This document shows positions 27,778 through 38,383 of a stretch of DNA of 64,000 bases, piece by piece (position 1 is the first letter of the stretch; every line of letters begins with the position of its first letter). The stretch is taken from NCBI GenBank assembly GCA_964019335.1, contig OZ025660.1, forward strand, positions 124,001 through 188,000, written 5' to 3'. The translations under genes and the position numbers were made by a program. The notes beneath the pieces were generated by a model. That model made no database searches and was not told the origin of the DNA. It saw only the letters and a program-made list of their open reading frames with translations. Source of the DNA: Diplonema japonicum. Lineage: Eukaryota; Euglenozoa; Diplonemea; Diplonemida; Diplonemidae.

Positions 27778-28824
27778 TTAGTTTGAAGGTGTCTTATGCG
27801 CGAAAGTCAAGTAACCGGTGTGGCCCCTGCTCGTTGCCACTGGTACAAGGAGCTTCTTAGTGGCTGTCTTCTCCACGGGCTCGTGTTTTGGTTCCTCAGG
27901 GGTAGGGGAAGGAGGGGGTGTGGTGTCCTCTGGTTCGTCTTCATCAGCTTTGCGTTTCTTCCCAGTCCTGCATGTCGTGTCCGCGTTGAAAAGGCCGCGG
28001 TACCGGGGGGTGTGCTCCATGAAGTCCCTCTTCAGGACCTCATGCGTGCGTATGTGCGCGAAACCCAGGTCGGCTAGGCTCTCGCATACCTTTTGTACCT
28101 GTTTTGAAGATTTTGTCTATCCCCCCCAAAAAAAAACCTGTTCTATGCACGGTGAGTAGTTGCAGAAGATACCGTCATGCCGCAGCGTCTTGTGCACGGC
28201 GTTGCACGCCAGCCATGGCGAGGGCACGTCGAGGAACACTGCGTCCGAGGTGGCTGGTGGGAGACCGAAGCCCCACTCCTCGTCCTTCATCCCCTCCTCG
28301 TACTGCTTGCACACGTCTCGGTGGCTGGCAGAGATGACTCCCTCTAACCCATGCTCTTTGAACTCCTTGGCCGCTGCCTGCGAACGTGATTCATGGAAAT
28401 CCATCGTGTGCAGCCTTCCTGTAGGATACACGGCACGTGCTAGTGAGTGGCTCAACGAACCCGACCCCGTGCCTGCCTCGACTACCACTTTTCCTGGCTT
28501 TAAATTCAGCCTTGTGCACACCACAGCAATGTCGCATGCGTACAAAATCTGCGTCCTGTGAGGCAGGCACTCCGTCCACATCTCCATTGTTGGTTTCAGT
28601 AGAAACGCTGACACATCCCACTCCCCCTGCCTGTCCTTCACCTTCATTTCCACCTTGTCGCCGTACCTCTTCCCCAGTAGCACATCGTGCTTCCACCTTC
28701 CGTACTTGCAATACGTCCATTCCCCTTTCTTCAATGTCGCAAACTTCTTACACGTGAACCCCTCATACACGATCACAGGGCTCCCTTCCCGCAGCACGTC
28801 GTTGCTGTCTGCGCTGCACAACAT
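27778..28824 (-). CDS. TRMT61A: tRNA (adenine-58-N1)-methyltransferase catalytic subunit, two exons
   Basis: Exon 1 is 28824-28138 and exon 2 is 28098-27778. A 39-nt intron (28099-28137), GTTTTTTTTTGG...AACAG, phase 0, separates them, giving 335 aa. The protein is the Trm61/Gcd14 subunit that makes m1A58 in initiator and other tRNAs together with Trm6. The N-terminal beta domain (GSPVIVYEG, LKKGEWTYCKYGRWKHDVLLGKRYG) and LKPTMEMWTECLPHRTQILY are family hallmarks. The Rossmann core has VVEAGTGSGSLSHSLARA for S-adenosylmethionine, LHTMDFHESR, and AVFLDVPSPWLA in place of the catalytic DLPxPW. Exon 2 continues VQKVCESLADLGFAHIRTHEVL, the canonical partner of SPCIEQ. The C-terminus is acidic/proline-rich plus YLTFAHKTP. 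A CTGCAG lies 5 nt before the ATG. Confidence 0.95.
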
Positions 28825-28904
28825 CTTCTCTGCAGTGGTGGTGGCATGATGTAATGAAGAATTAAATAAATAAATGCGAGATTGTTGTGCTTGCAGGGTG
28901 TGGC

Positions 28905-30525
28905 TCAGGCCACGGTCCCACCCAGCACCTTATCAATGTCCGCCACGTCCTGTTGTAACACCCTCAGTGCCTCGGAGTGCTCGTCGCTGTCTACGAAGGT
29001 TGTGGAAATCTTCTTGTTGATGCTTTCTATCTGCCCCTGCAGCCTGTCCCTCGTCTGTCTGCCCTCCCTTTCAAGGCGTGCTGTGTAAAGCTGCACTGTC
29101 TCCTTCACTGTAGTGCGCTGCTGGTCCGTGAGCACCACCACCGCGTGTGCCGCATCCAGGGGTCTGCTGTCGAAGTCCAGCGAGCGCTGCGAGTCGAGGT
29201 AGTGCGCAACGAGGCTCTTCTCGCTGTCCAGCTCCGCAACCCTCGCCCTGATCGCAGAAGGGAGGTCCAGCGCCGCCTTCTGTTGCGCCTCTTCCTTCAG
29301 TGCCTCCTTCCTCGCTGCAACCTCTTCCAGCCTCGCCTTCATGGCGCGCGTCATCTCGTCCGCCGCCGCCCGCTCTGACGCGTGCCGCTCCCCGAGCTCC
29401 TTCAGGAGCTGGCCCTGCTCCACCAGCGCCGCCTGTACGTCCTTCTCCCTTTTCTCAGCTTCTGCGACCCGGCCCTTTCCTGCCTCCGCCTGCTGCCTCG
29501 TCTCCTTCACCTCTGCCTCCTGCGCTACCAGACCCTCCCTCTCCGTCCCCGTCTGCTTCTGCAACGCTTCCAGCAGCTTCTTCCCCTCCTCCGCCTTCAA
29601 GCGCCCCTCCGCCGCCTGCCTCTCCAGGTCGTGCGTCACTGCCAACACCTCCGACACGTTCGTCGCCATCACGCGCGCCGCCTTCATCGCCTCCCTGTAG
29701 TGGTCCCCCGCCGCGAGGAGCGACACCCCCAGCTCCTTCCTCACCAGCGGGTCCCTGTAAAGCTCCTCCACCACGTTGCAGTGTTTCGAGAGCCTCGCGT
29801 GCCTGTCGGCGTAGGTGTGGCGACTCTGTGGCCCTGCGCTCCCTCCTTCTTCTTCTGCTGCGGTCTCCGTCGCTGCTGTCAGCACCTCCTCCTCCCTGTC
29901 CATCTCCTCCAGCACCTCCGCAGTCTTCTGCAGCTTCTTCCTCTGCTCCACCACCTTGTCCACCTCAGGGTACCGAAGAAGAAGAAGCTTCTTTTCCGCT
30001 CCCCCTTCTTCACACAGCAGCGCTTCCTCCAGCTCCTTCTTCCTCCTCTCCAGGAACTCGGGGTCCAAAGGCTGGTCCGCCGGGAGCGACGGGTTCTCCA
30101 TCCTCAGCATGCGCTGTCCCTCGGCCACCTGCTCTGCGAAGTGCCTCTGCGCTTGCCCACACACCCCTTCCCACGTCCTCTCCACCTTCTCCACCCCCTC
30201 CTCCAGAAGGGCTCCCGACTGCTTGTACCTCTGCACCTGCTCCTTCGCTCCCTCCACAGCCTTCTCCAGCACCCCCCAGCTCCTCTCTCATCGCTGTGTT
30301 CCCTTCACGGAGTTCTGTCTCGTGCGCCTCTACCTTCCCCTTCTCCCCGCTCACCGTGTCGCACACCTCCTCCAATCGGGCCAACGTCTTCCCCTCCTCG
30401 TCCACCTGCGTCTGCAGCGCCTCCTCCATCCTCGACGACGTCACCAGCTGCGTTGCCTTCGCCTTCAGCTCCTCGTACATGTCGGTCGCCACCTTCGCCG
30501 GATTCAGGGCCTGCTGAGCCATCAT
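28905..30525 (-). CDS. Long coiled-coil protein with an apparent frameshift in a G run
   Basis: The family is not recognised. Two overlapping frames join at a run of six G (30272-30277). With one base fewer, MREELG continues as VLEKAVEGAKEQVQ, and the two parts give about 539 aa. The whole product is E, K, A, Q and R-rich with heptad pattern, interrupted near residue 150-165 by a proline-containing link (ENPSLPADQPLDPEFLERRK). There is no motor, calponin or other catalytic domain. It ends SEALRVLQQDVADIDKVLGG. Such proteins are usually cytoskeletal or flagellar scaffolds, but nothing here proves that. The frameshift is most simply a sequencing error in a homopolymer; ribosomal slippage or a young mutation are alternatives. 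The start is MMAQQALNP, with a GCTTTGCAG 30 nt upstream. Confidence 0.7.
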
Positions 30526-30576
30526 TGTGTGGCTGACATGCAATTCAAAACAATACTGCAAAGCAAATAAGAAAGA

Positions 30577-30650
30577 AAAAGAAGAAGAAGAAGAAGAAGG
30601 AGAAGGAGAAGAAGAAGGAGAAGAAGAAGGAGAAGAAGAAGAAGAGGTTA
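30577..30650 (+). repeat. GAA/GGA trinucleotide microsatellite
   Basis: About 70 bp of uninterrupted GAA and GGA triplets upstream of the coiled-coil gene. On the gene strand this is a TTC/TCC polypyrimidine tract, which could also serve as a splice-acceptor enhancer. Confidence 0.7.
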
Positions 30651-31139
30651 AACACTTTAAAACCTAAAAGGGGCAATCAGTGAATACCTTTTTCAAATTT
30701 TCGACAATAAGAAAATCTTGCATTTAAATCGTATGCACAAGCGTCAAAAACATAGAAAAACCGCAAGCATCACAGACTAACACTGCCACCGACCTCAGGG
30801 AAAAAAAAACAGGAAAAATCAGCACAACACCCCTAGAACATTATCACGACACATATTTCACACCACTAAACCGCGTCCTTTGGAGTACAGGTGCCTTGGC
30901 TGCCTTTTCTCTTGTTATTTTCTTTTTTTCTTTTTTCGGTTCTTTCTAAAAAAAAGAGGAAAAAAACCAGGCTTCCGAAAAAGTAAAACCGACGCGGAAG
31001 AAACAAAAAAAAAAAAAAAAGAACGTTTGCATTTTTGGAAAAAAAGAGGCCACAGATTGGGATAACAATAAAAAAAAAAAAAAAAAAACAGCCTTCCCTT
31101 TTCCCCCTTAAAGAAAACATAAAAAAAAAAAAAAAAACC

Positions 31140-31646
31140 TATGAACTCGTCCGGAAAAATGTCAACAAACGGCCCTCCACTGCAGCGGCAAAACCCCGTT
31201 AAATTTCTAAGTAGTCCATTTTGTGTGCAGAACAACCGTCTACATGTGTGCATCATAGCGGTCACAACGCACACCGTTTGTCTCATTTAGAATTGGTTTT
31301 TCAGGAAAGTGGGCCAAGTCCCTTAGGAACCCCTTGAAAAGTCCATAAAAAACCGGATTTTCCGGGGCTCTGCGGCACCATAAGTTTTTCGCAAAGTACT
31401 TTTAACAGTAACTCGACCCTGGGTTGTTTGTACCTAGGGGTCACAAGTCTGATATTTCAAGCTTCAAAATTGCATTTTTAAATGCCATTTTTCAGACCTC
31501 TGTTTTTCGCTTACCCACACCATCTTCCTGTGGTTGCATGCTGCCCCCCCCCCCTTTTTTTTTCTTTTGTTTGCTCAAATAATCAAAACGAAAAAAAAAA
31601 AAAAAAATCTTTTTTTTTCGACATTTTTAATCCGGCCGAGCTCATA
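31140..31646. mobile_element. Non-autonomous inverted-repeat element (family MITE-A), long copy
   Basis: The left end TATGAACTCGTCCGGAAAAA and the right end, whose complement reads GTATGAGCTCGGCCGG, form imperfect terminal inverted repeats. They share AAATGTCAACAAA(C/T)G(G/A) inward and CATCTTCCTRTGGTTGCATG plus CTCAAATAATCAAAAC internally with a shorter copy at 61457-61682. No open frame for a transposase is seen. The right end stops 3 nt from the stop codon of the histone-fold gene. Confidence 0.75.
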
Positions 31647-31649
31647 CAT

Positions 31650-32207
31650 CTAACGGTTCGAAAGCTCTGAATACAGCTCGTCCTTTAGGTTATTGTTGGC
31701 CAGCGGGCTTTTTGAGATACAAAGTGCAGCATTGAAAGCATTGGCGGTGAGGGTCTTGGACCTTCTGTCAATAATGCGAGCGTTTAGGAAAGCTGTCCGC
31801 AAAAGCGACTCAAGAGTTTGCTGGAACGAGAGTACAGCTGTACTTGAGAGGGATGACGCGAGGCTGAACTCATCTTTCGCAGACCTCATCAAGGAGCGGA
31901 CTCGAGCCTTCTTGAACACCACTCGAGGAGGGGGCACAGTGATAGTCATGTCCGCTCGCTTTCCAAAGAGCTTTCTAAAGCTGTCAGAGGTGAGGGCCTT
32001 CGCGGCATCATCAGCTGTCACTACCTTGTTAGGGCACTCCTCCAAAATCAACTTTGTAACCGACTCCAGCATTGAAGAAATTGCGACTTTTGCAGGGGTG
32101 CTTACTTTGACGTTTCGAATCTCCTTCACCCATGTGCCCACTCCAGTCGGGTTGATGGGCATCTTGTACTTTGGCTTGCGGCTCTTTTTCGTTTGCGTTC
32201 GTGGCAT
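31650..32207 (-). CDS. Divergent double histone-fold protein (possible histone doublet)
   Basis: This 185-aa basic protein begins MPRTQTKKSRKPKYK, reminiscent of an H3 tail. It has two segments with the helix-loop-helix periodicity of histone folds. Segment 1 (about 24-75): WVKEIRNVKVSTPAKVAISS, MLESVTKLILEE, then VVTADDAAKAL, the last resembling H4 TVTAMDVVYAL. Segment 2 (about 100-165): RSLMRSAKDEFSLASSLSST, AVLSFQQTLESLLRTAFLNA, then SKTLTANAFNAALCI. It follows H3 in order (LVREIAQDF...SSAV..LQ..CEAYL..LF). Tandem histone folds are known from giant-virus doublets and a few other lineages. It could equally be a transcription- or kinetochore-type histone-fold protein. Ordinary core histones do not occur in this window for comparison. 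Function is inferred only: DNA wrapping or chromatin binding. Confidence 0.5.
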   Translation of the reverse strand: MPRTQTKKSRKPKYKMPINPTGVGTWVKEIRNVKVSTPAKVAISSMLESVTKLILEECPNKVVTADDAAKALTSDSFRKLFGKRADMTITVPPPRVVFKKARVRSLMRSAKDEFSLASSLSSTAVLSFQQTLESLLRTAFLNARIIDRRSKTLTANAFNAALCISKSPLANNNLKDELYSELSNR

Positions 32208-33419
32208 CTTTTTTTTTTTTTGTTGCTGTTTTTTTTTTTTTCTTTAAATTTCTGCACGTATAAAAAAAGAAAAAAAAAAAGAAGAAACAATAAAAATAAA
32301 AAAAAAAAAATAAAAAAAAAAGAAGCATGAAAAAGAAAAAAAAACTTTTTTTTTTTCTTCCCCCCCGAATTCTTTTTCCCCGCTCCATTTTCTTTTTTTC
32401 ATTTTCTTCTTTTTTCTTACTGGGGAAAAAAAAGGGGGGGGGGAGGGAAGTGAGGAATTGAAACAAAAGGAAGAAAAAGAAAAGGAGGTTAACACACAAG
32501 AAAGGCGGTGTTTAATGACAAATCCCACGAGGATCACCCTTAGGGGGTCTATCTTTGATTAAACTCCTGGGAAAAAAAAAAGGGAAAAAAAGAGGAATTC
32601 TTTTTTTTTTTTTTTTTTTTATTTGAGAGTTTTTCCTCCTTTTCTTTCCCAGATATGGTGGTATAAGTTGCTTGCAAACCCACCGGAAGTCAAAAAAAAG
32701 AGAATAAAAAAAGAAGGAATAACAAGGAAGGATGTAGAACAAAGGAGAAGAAGAAAGGGTAAAGGAAAAAAAAAAAAAAAAAAAAAATAGTAGAGAGGGA
32801 AAAAGAAAAAACAAAAAAAAGGGGGGGTTGTTCTTTTCTTCTTTTTTCATACATTCATCTTTAAAAAGAGAGGGTTAAAAAAAGAAGAAAAAAATAAAAT
32901 AAAAGAGGGCGTTGGGAGTGGTACACTGCCACACTCGAACAAGGCTTCACACAGGGCTAGGGGGAACAGATAATGAACGCGCACCGCAAATCGACAGTAT
33001 AAAGATTTATCCCTCCACGTTGCTTAAGGAAGAAAAGGAAGAGGCCCCAGCACTAGCATTTCACGATAAAAACCCCAGCTGATAGGTCCTTCACCCTTAA
33101 TTTTTATTTTGTTTTATTTAAAGAGAGAGGGGGTAGAGGAATAGAAGGGAAGAGAAAAAAAAAAAAAACTTCTCTGAACTAAATCTGAAGGGGGGCGCGG
33201 GAGGAAGGAAGAAAAAAAAAGAGAGGAAACAAAAAAAAAATATAAAATAAAAAAAATGGGGAAAAAAAATTTTTTTTTTGTGTGGTTTAGTTGCTACGAA
33301 AAAAAAAAAAAAGTTTTTGAGACCGCCCCCTTGTTCTCATCCACTTTCCCCAGCAGTTCTCTCCTGCTTTGGTCTTGCCGCCTCTCTCAGCTTGGGCCGC
33401 TATTTCCCTTCTTTCAAAA

Positions 33420-33676
33420 TACTGTAAAACAATAAATTACCGAAAGTAAAAACTTCCGGCCGTCGGAGCTTCCGGTAATATTTACTTTTTTTTTCTTATT
33501 CGTATTTCTTTTTTTTTTTTTTTTTTCCCTTGTCCGGACGTATTTCTTCAAGCACCGTTTGGGGCCAGTATATAAAAAAAAAAAGGACCCCGGTGTTGGT
33601 GGCGTCCCGATAAAAAAAAAAAAAAAGGGAATGAGAAAGAATGGATTTTTGCCAAAAAAAAGATGAAGCAACTGCC

Positions 33677-33718
<42 letters not shown>

Positions 33719-34140
33719 GGTGTTTAAGGGCAAACCCCGCTCGTGGACCCTTTTTTTGGAGCCTCACTTTTTTCCGATTTGCGGACACCAGCGTTTTACC
33801 TAGACGGCCGATGCAGTCCCTCTTCAGACTGGTTTTCAGCTGTCTTGTGTCACTCGTGAGGTGAAGATCGGTCTCGTTGCACAAAAAAAAAAAAAAAAAA
33901 AAAAAAGAAATACTGTAAAACAATTAATTCCGGAAGAAACTGGTGAAAACCCAGCAATTATTCTTCCCCTTTTGGGAGGCCAATGAAGCCGTGCTGCTCA
34001 TAATAGACCACACCGCCACTACTCGCACCCCTTTGTACTCTGCCTTGTCCCTCCTGGTCTTACGCATTTATGCCAGCTGGATACATATTTTCTTTGCCAT
34101 TAAGAAGTTCTACTTCCGGTAATTTATTGTTTTTACAGTA
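33420..34140. mobile_element. Non-autonomous inverted-repeat element (family MITE-C)
   Basis: The left end TACTGTAAAACAATAAATTA (33420 on) is matched in inverted orientation at the right end, which finishes TTATTGTTTTTACAGTA at 34140. CCGRAAGTA is also shared inward. A second internal copy of the left end lies at 33911-33930 and an inverted GGAAG/CTTCC block at 33450-33480, so the 721-bp unit may be nested or rearranged. The interior has an A39 run and no transposase. Confidence 0.65.
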
Positions 34141-34297
34141 AATAAAATATAAAAAAAAAATCATAATGAATAAGAGAGCATAAAATAGCATCCTGGCTTT
34201 TGAGGAAAAAAAGGGGGGAGGGGGACATTCTTTTGTTATTTTATGCAAAAGCCGGTTTATGACCGCTAAAAAAAAAAAACTTTTTTTTTCTTTTCTT

Positions 34298-34332
<35 letters not shown>

Positions 34333-36770
34333 CTTTACAATGGCAAATCTTTTTCTTTCTTTGGTCTTCAAGCAGGTGATGACCACCGATGCAAAGCGGT
34401 GGTTGCTCATTCTCTCTTCTCCCGCTTTTAAACTTCCTGTACCCACCGTCCGCAAAAGGTTTTTTTTCTTTTTTTTTTCTTTTTTTTCCCCCCAAATATA
34501 AACAGACCGTGGATGACCAGGAAAAGGTTTAAAAGAAGACTGAAACAAAATTTAAGAAGGGGGACACCCCTCTTCGGTATTTCTTTTCTTTTTTTCTTTC
34601 TTTCTTATTCTTACTGAAACAAAAGTTTTGAGGTGGAAGGAAGGGAAGGATTGGGGAATGGACTTGGGGCTAAGGGGGCTTTTCTTTTTTTTTTTTTTTC
34701 TTTTTTTTTTTGCACTGAGCCCACCCTACAAACAAGGTCACGGGCTTCTTTTTCAGAGAACGACTGTGCAGCCTATATTTATTTTGAAAAGTAAGAAAAA
34801 AAGGAGGTATTCACGCTCATAAACAAGTTACACAAGAGAAAAAAAAAGGGGGGGGGGAAGGAAAGAAACAAGAGAAAAACAGGGAGGGGATAATCTTTCT
34901 TAATGTGACCACTTTAAAAAAAAAAAAAAAAGGGAAACGAGAAAAAGACACATATTTTCTTGCCTTCAAAAATTTTCTTCCTTTATGTCGCTAAGCATGA
35001 TGAGCACATCAAGAACCATGCACCAGGGCAAAAATAATCCATGGTACGGTTTTTAAATTGCCATCAAAAAAAAAAATGTGTGTGGTGGGGAGGGGTGGGA
35101 AATTGATTGTATGAAGACATTCTTTTTTCTCTTTTCTTTTTTTTTTATACTTAAAAAAAAAAAACGCCACTTCTTCGCACGAAAATAAAGCCTCTCTTTC
35201 TTCTTCTTCATTCTTTTTTTTTTTTCTTTTTTTTTTTTTTAAATTATAATTTATCTCCCCTTTCATTCTCTGCAAAAGAATGAAAATGATAATAACGATA
35301 AATAAAATTTGGAAAAAAAAAAAAAAAAGAAAAAAAAAACCTTTTGGAGCTTTTGCCTCATAATCACTACTAAGTTTAATGATATCAGGCAAAAGTAGAG
35401 AAATAATAAAAAAATAAAAATAAAAAAAAAGAGAGAAGCAATGGTTAGCCCTGTCAGCCTCATGCCCTTGCAAACAAAATAAATAAATAAAATCACCATA
35501 AAAAAAAGCGTTCTTTTGCACGATCCTTTCCCCCCCTTTTTTTTTTTTAACCTTCTACAGACTGGGATACGGACAACAAGCCATAAAGGGGCGTCGGGGG
35601 GGGGGGGGGTATATTGACTTTGTTCTCAAATACTTCCCAAGTAAAGTGCAAGCTTAACAACCAGCACAACCAGCAGACTCGAGGCGCATTCTGGTGTGTC
35701 CTTTAAAAATGGTTAACCCCCCCCCCCCCCCCCCATTGCTAATTGAAGATGACATCTCCTAAATAAAAAACTCCTTCCTTTTCTTTTTAAATCCCCTCAC
35801 ACTAGCATAGCAGAGTGCCCAAGTAGCCCTTTCTACTACGACTTCAGTTCTTTCTTTCTTTTTTTTTCTCTTTCTCGAAAGTAGCTTTTTCTTCAGACCA
35901 ACATTATTAATGTTTATCATCTTTTTTCTTTTTCTTCTCCCTTCTTTTTTTTCTTTCATCTTTAGGAGTGGGGGCTAATATCTCACACAAAAACCCTTCT
36001 TTTTTTATTTATATTTTTCCTTTCTTTCTTTGTTTTTTTTTTTTCTCTTTTTTTTTCCGGGAAGGGGAAAAAAAAGGCTTATTGGAGAGACACAAAAAAA
36101 AAAAATACAAAAAAAAAAACTTTTTTTTTAGAGTGCTTAATATTGTATTTGGTGATGTGGTGGAAGGGGGAAAAGAAAACAATCGTTTCTTCTTTTCCCC
36201 TTCTTAGTTTCCCCTCATTTTCGCCTGTTAACAGCTTTGGAGCAAAAGCTGGCAGGTTCACTGGGAATTCTATTTGCGTTCACCCCCAGAGAAATTTATA
36301 TAGCGGAAAGGTAGTAGCTAGCTAGACATAACGTTGCGCTGTAGGGCCCTACTAGAAGTCCTGCGGTTTCTCAATAAATAAAAAAAAGAATATAAAAAAA
36401 AAAAAAACAAGACATTTTTACACAGAAAACAGGAACGCCAAGATTTTGCTTTTTTTTGTAGTATTTCTTTTCTTCTTTTCTTCTTTTTGTTTCGTTCATT
36501 CTTTTTTTTTTCCTTCCCCCCCCCCCCAGAAACAGGATCTTTCTTTTTTTTGATATTTTTAAATTTTTCGAACCGATTTCTAAATATTCCGCAGAAGGAA
36601 TATTAAGGGAATCTTCTCGGTCCACATCCCAAAATCCTGTACAACTTCTTTTTTTCTTCTTCTTATTTTGTCACTCTGACCTCTTCCTGCCCCTCCAGCA
36701 ACCTTGTGTCACTTGCCCGGAAGGGGAGGAGGGGAATAAAAAAAGAATTTTAAAAAACAATATATGAGTT

Positions 36771-37080
36771 AAAGGAGGCCGGTGTTGGCGGCCCTGCACA
36801 AGAACTGTCTACTTGATTACAGGGGGCGCGCCGCGGTCGAATTGTAGCTTCTTCTGCGTTCCGCGTCGTGTCCTTAATGCGTGCGGTGTACAGCTCAACC
36901 CCAGCCGGTGCGTCCCGGGTAACCAAGATTCTGCGCTCGTGCAGTTTGCTGCCTGTTCGTCACCCTGAGCATCTGCATTATGTTCTTCCACTCGGGCGCT
37001 ACCGGTGATGACCGACGAGGAGGTCAACAGCGAACAACACATCTGATGTTTTTCTTATATTTTCATGTTATCCCCACCAC

Positions 37081-37082
<2 letters not shown>
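36771..37082. repeat. Dispersed repeat family R1, long copy
   Basis: It begins with AGGAGGCCGGTGTTGGCGGC and CCTGCACAAGAACTGTCTAC and ends with CGAACAACACATCTGATGT and CCCCACCACCT. It is about 85-90% alike to 40718-40937 apart from insertions of roughly 60 bp, and 44757-44800 matches the first part. The interior is GC-richer than the surroundings. A minus-strand open piece (SSVITGSARVEEHNADAQGD) is conserved in both copies but no full protein is present. Confidence 0.7.
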
Positions 37083-37119
<37 letters not shown>

Positions 37120-38347
37120 AAACTGAAGGAACAAAACACCGAGAAAAAAAAAAGAGTGAAAGATATGTGAAAAACAAAAAAAAAACAAAAAAAAATGAAT
37201 AAAATAAAATTCACCATGATAGGTTAGCAACGACCCCAGAAAATATATAAAATATAAAAGGAGGTGAATGGAGGCCGATGTTGAAATGTGTTTGGACCTT
37301 ATTATCTTATCTTAGGCATCTTTAAATCAAGAAATAAATATTATCTGTGTCTTTATCAGTCAGGGGTTCTTCTTACGTAGAATATTGCATGTATTATAAT
37401 GCCTATTTTAGAAGTCCAAATTCTGTAATGGGATATTACAACTTGACCATTGAGTTGAGAAAAGAAAGAAGCGCAAAAAGAGGAAAAGATAACAAAAAAA
37501 AAAAAAAGCTGCCTCTTTTTAAAAAATAGTTATTCTTAACAATCGCTTGTAAGGTGAGTATAGTCCTCATACCGGTATTTTCCTTTTTTTTCCCCCTCCT
37601 CCCTTACTTCTTTCATACCGAATGCACCTCCGTTAGTCCTGAATTAAAAAGGTAAAAAAAAAAACAAAAAAAATTAGCATTTACGCACTCCGACAATGGA
37701 AAAAAAAAAAATGAAACACCCTTCTTTTATTTTTTTAAAGAAAAAGAGAAAAATGAGAGAGAGAAAAAAAAAAGAAAAAAAAACAAAAAACACCTGTTTA
37801 CGGCGCTCTGTCAAGGCCTTCTTTTTTTTTGTTTCCTTCTGTTTTCATTGCTCCCCTCTCCCCCCATAATTTTCTTTTTGACCGATTTTCCTTCGGCTAA
37901 AAAAAACCTTTTGGGGGAAAAAAAAAAAGAAGGAACCTATTCTTTCTTCTGTTTTGAAATTATATCTCTCTTTTTTTTGCTGACAAAACCTATACAAAAA
38001 AATCACGGCACTTCTGAAGAAAAAAGGAGGGAAGGTAGGTAACGACCACCTTCACCCCCCCCCTTTTTTTTCTTTTTTCCAAAGAAAAATCACTCTAGAA
38101 CAGGAACCACAAAAGAAAAAGAAAAAGAAAAGAAAAAGCCATGTCAAGCATTCCTTTTTATATTCGACAACAAAAAATAAGCCTAGCAGAGCGCCTACAG
38201 AGTATAAGTATAAGAGTAAAAAAAGGAAGAGGGGAAAAAAATTCACACACTGGAGGGGGGGGAGGGCCTATTTTGGATAAAGCGCCATTTTTAGGGGAAA
38301 AAGGGACAATGAATATATAAGTAGGGAGGGAGGACCTACTTTCTGTT

Positions 38348-38383
<36 letters not shown>

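Larger units (their letters stand above)
30526..31649. other. Intergenic stretch with GAA microsatellite and a MITE
   Basis: A (GAA/GGA)n tract runs at about 30577-30650. Complex but featureless DNA follows to 30900, then A/T runs, and a terminal-inverted-repeat element occupies 31140-31646 up to the stop codon of the next gene. Confidence 0.55.

Noticed and set aside
29300-30517. Very long Pro/Ser-rich plus-strand frame.
   Set aside because: It is the antisense shadow of the Glu/Lys/Ala-rich coiled-coil gene.
36809-37042. A 77-codon minus-strand frame as a gene.
   Set aside because: It lies inside dispersed repeat R1; the other copy breaks it and no family is recognised.
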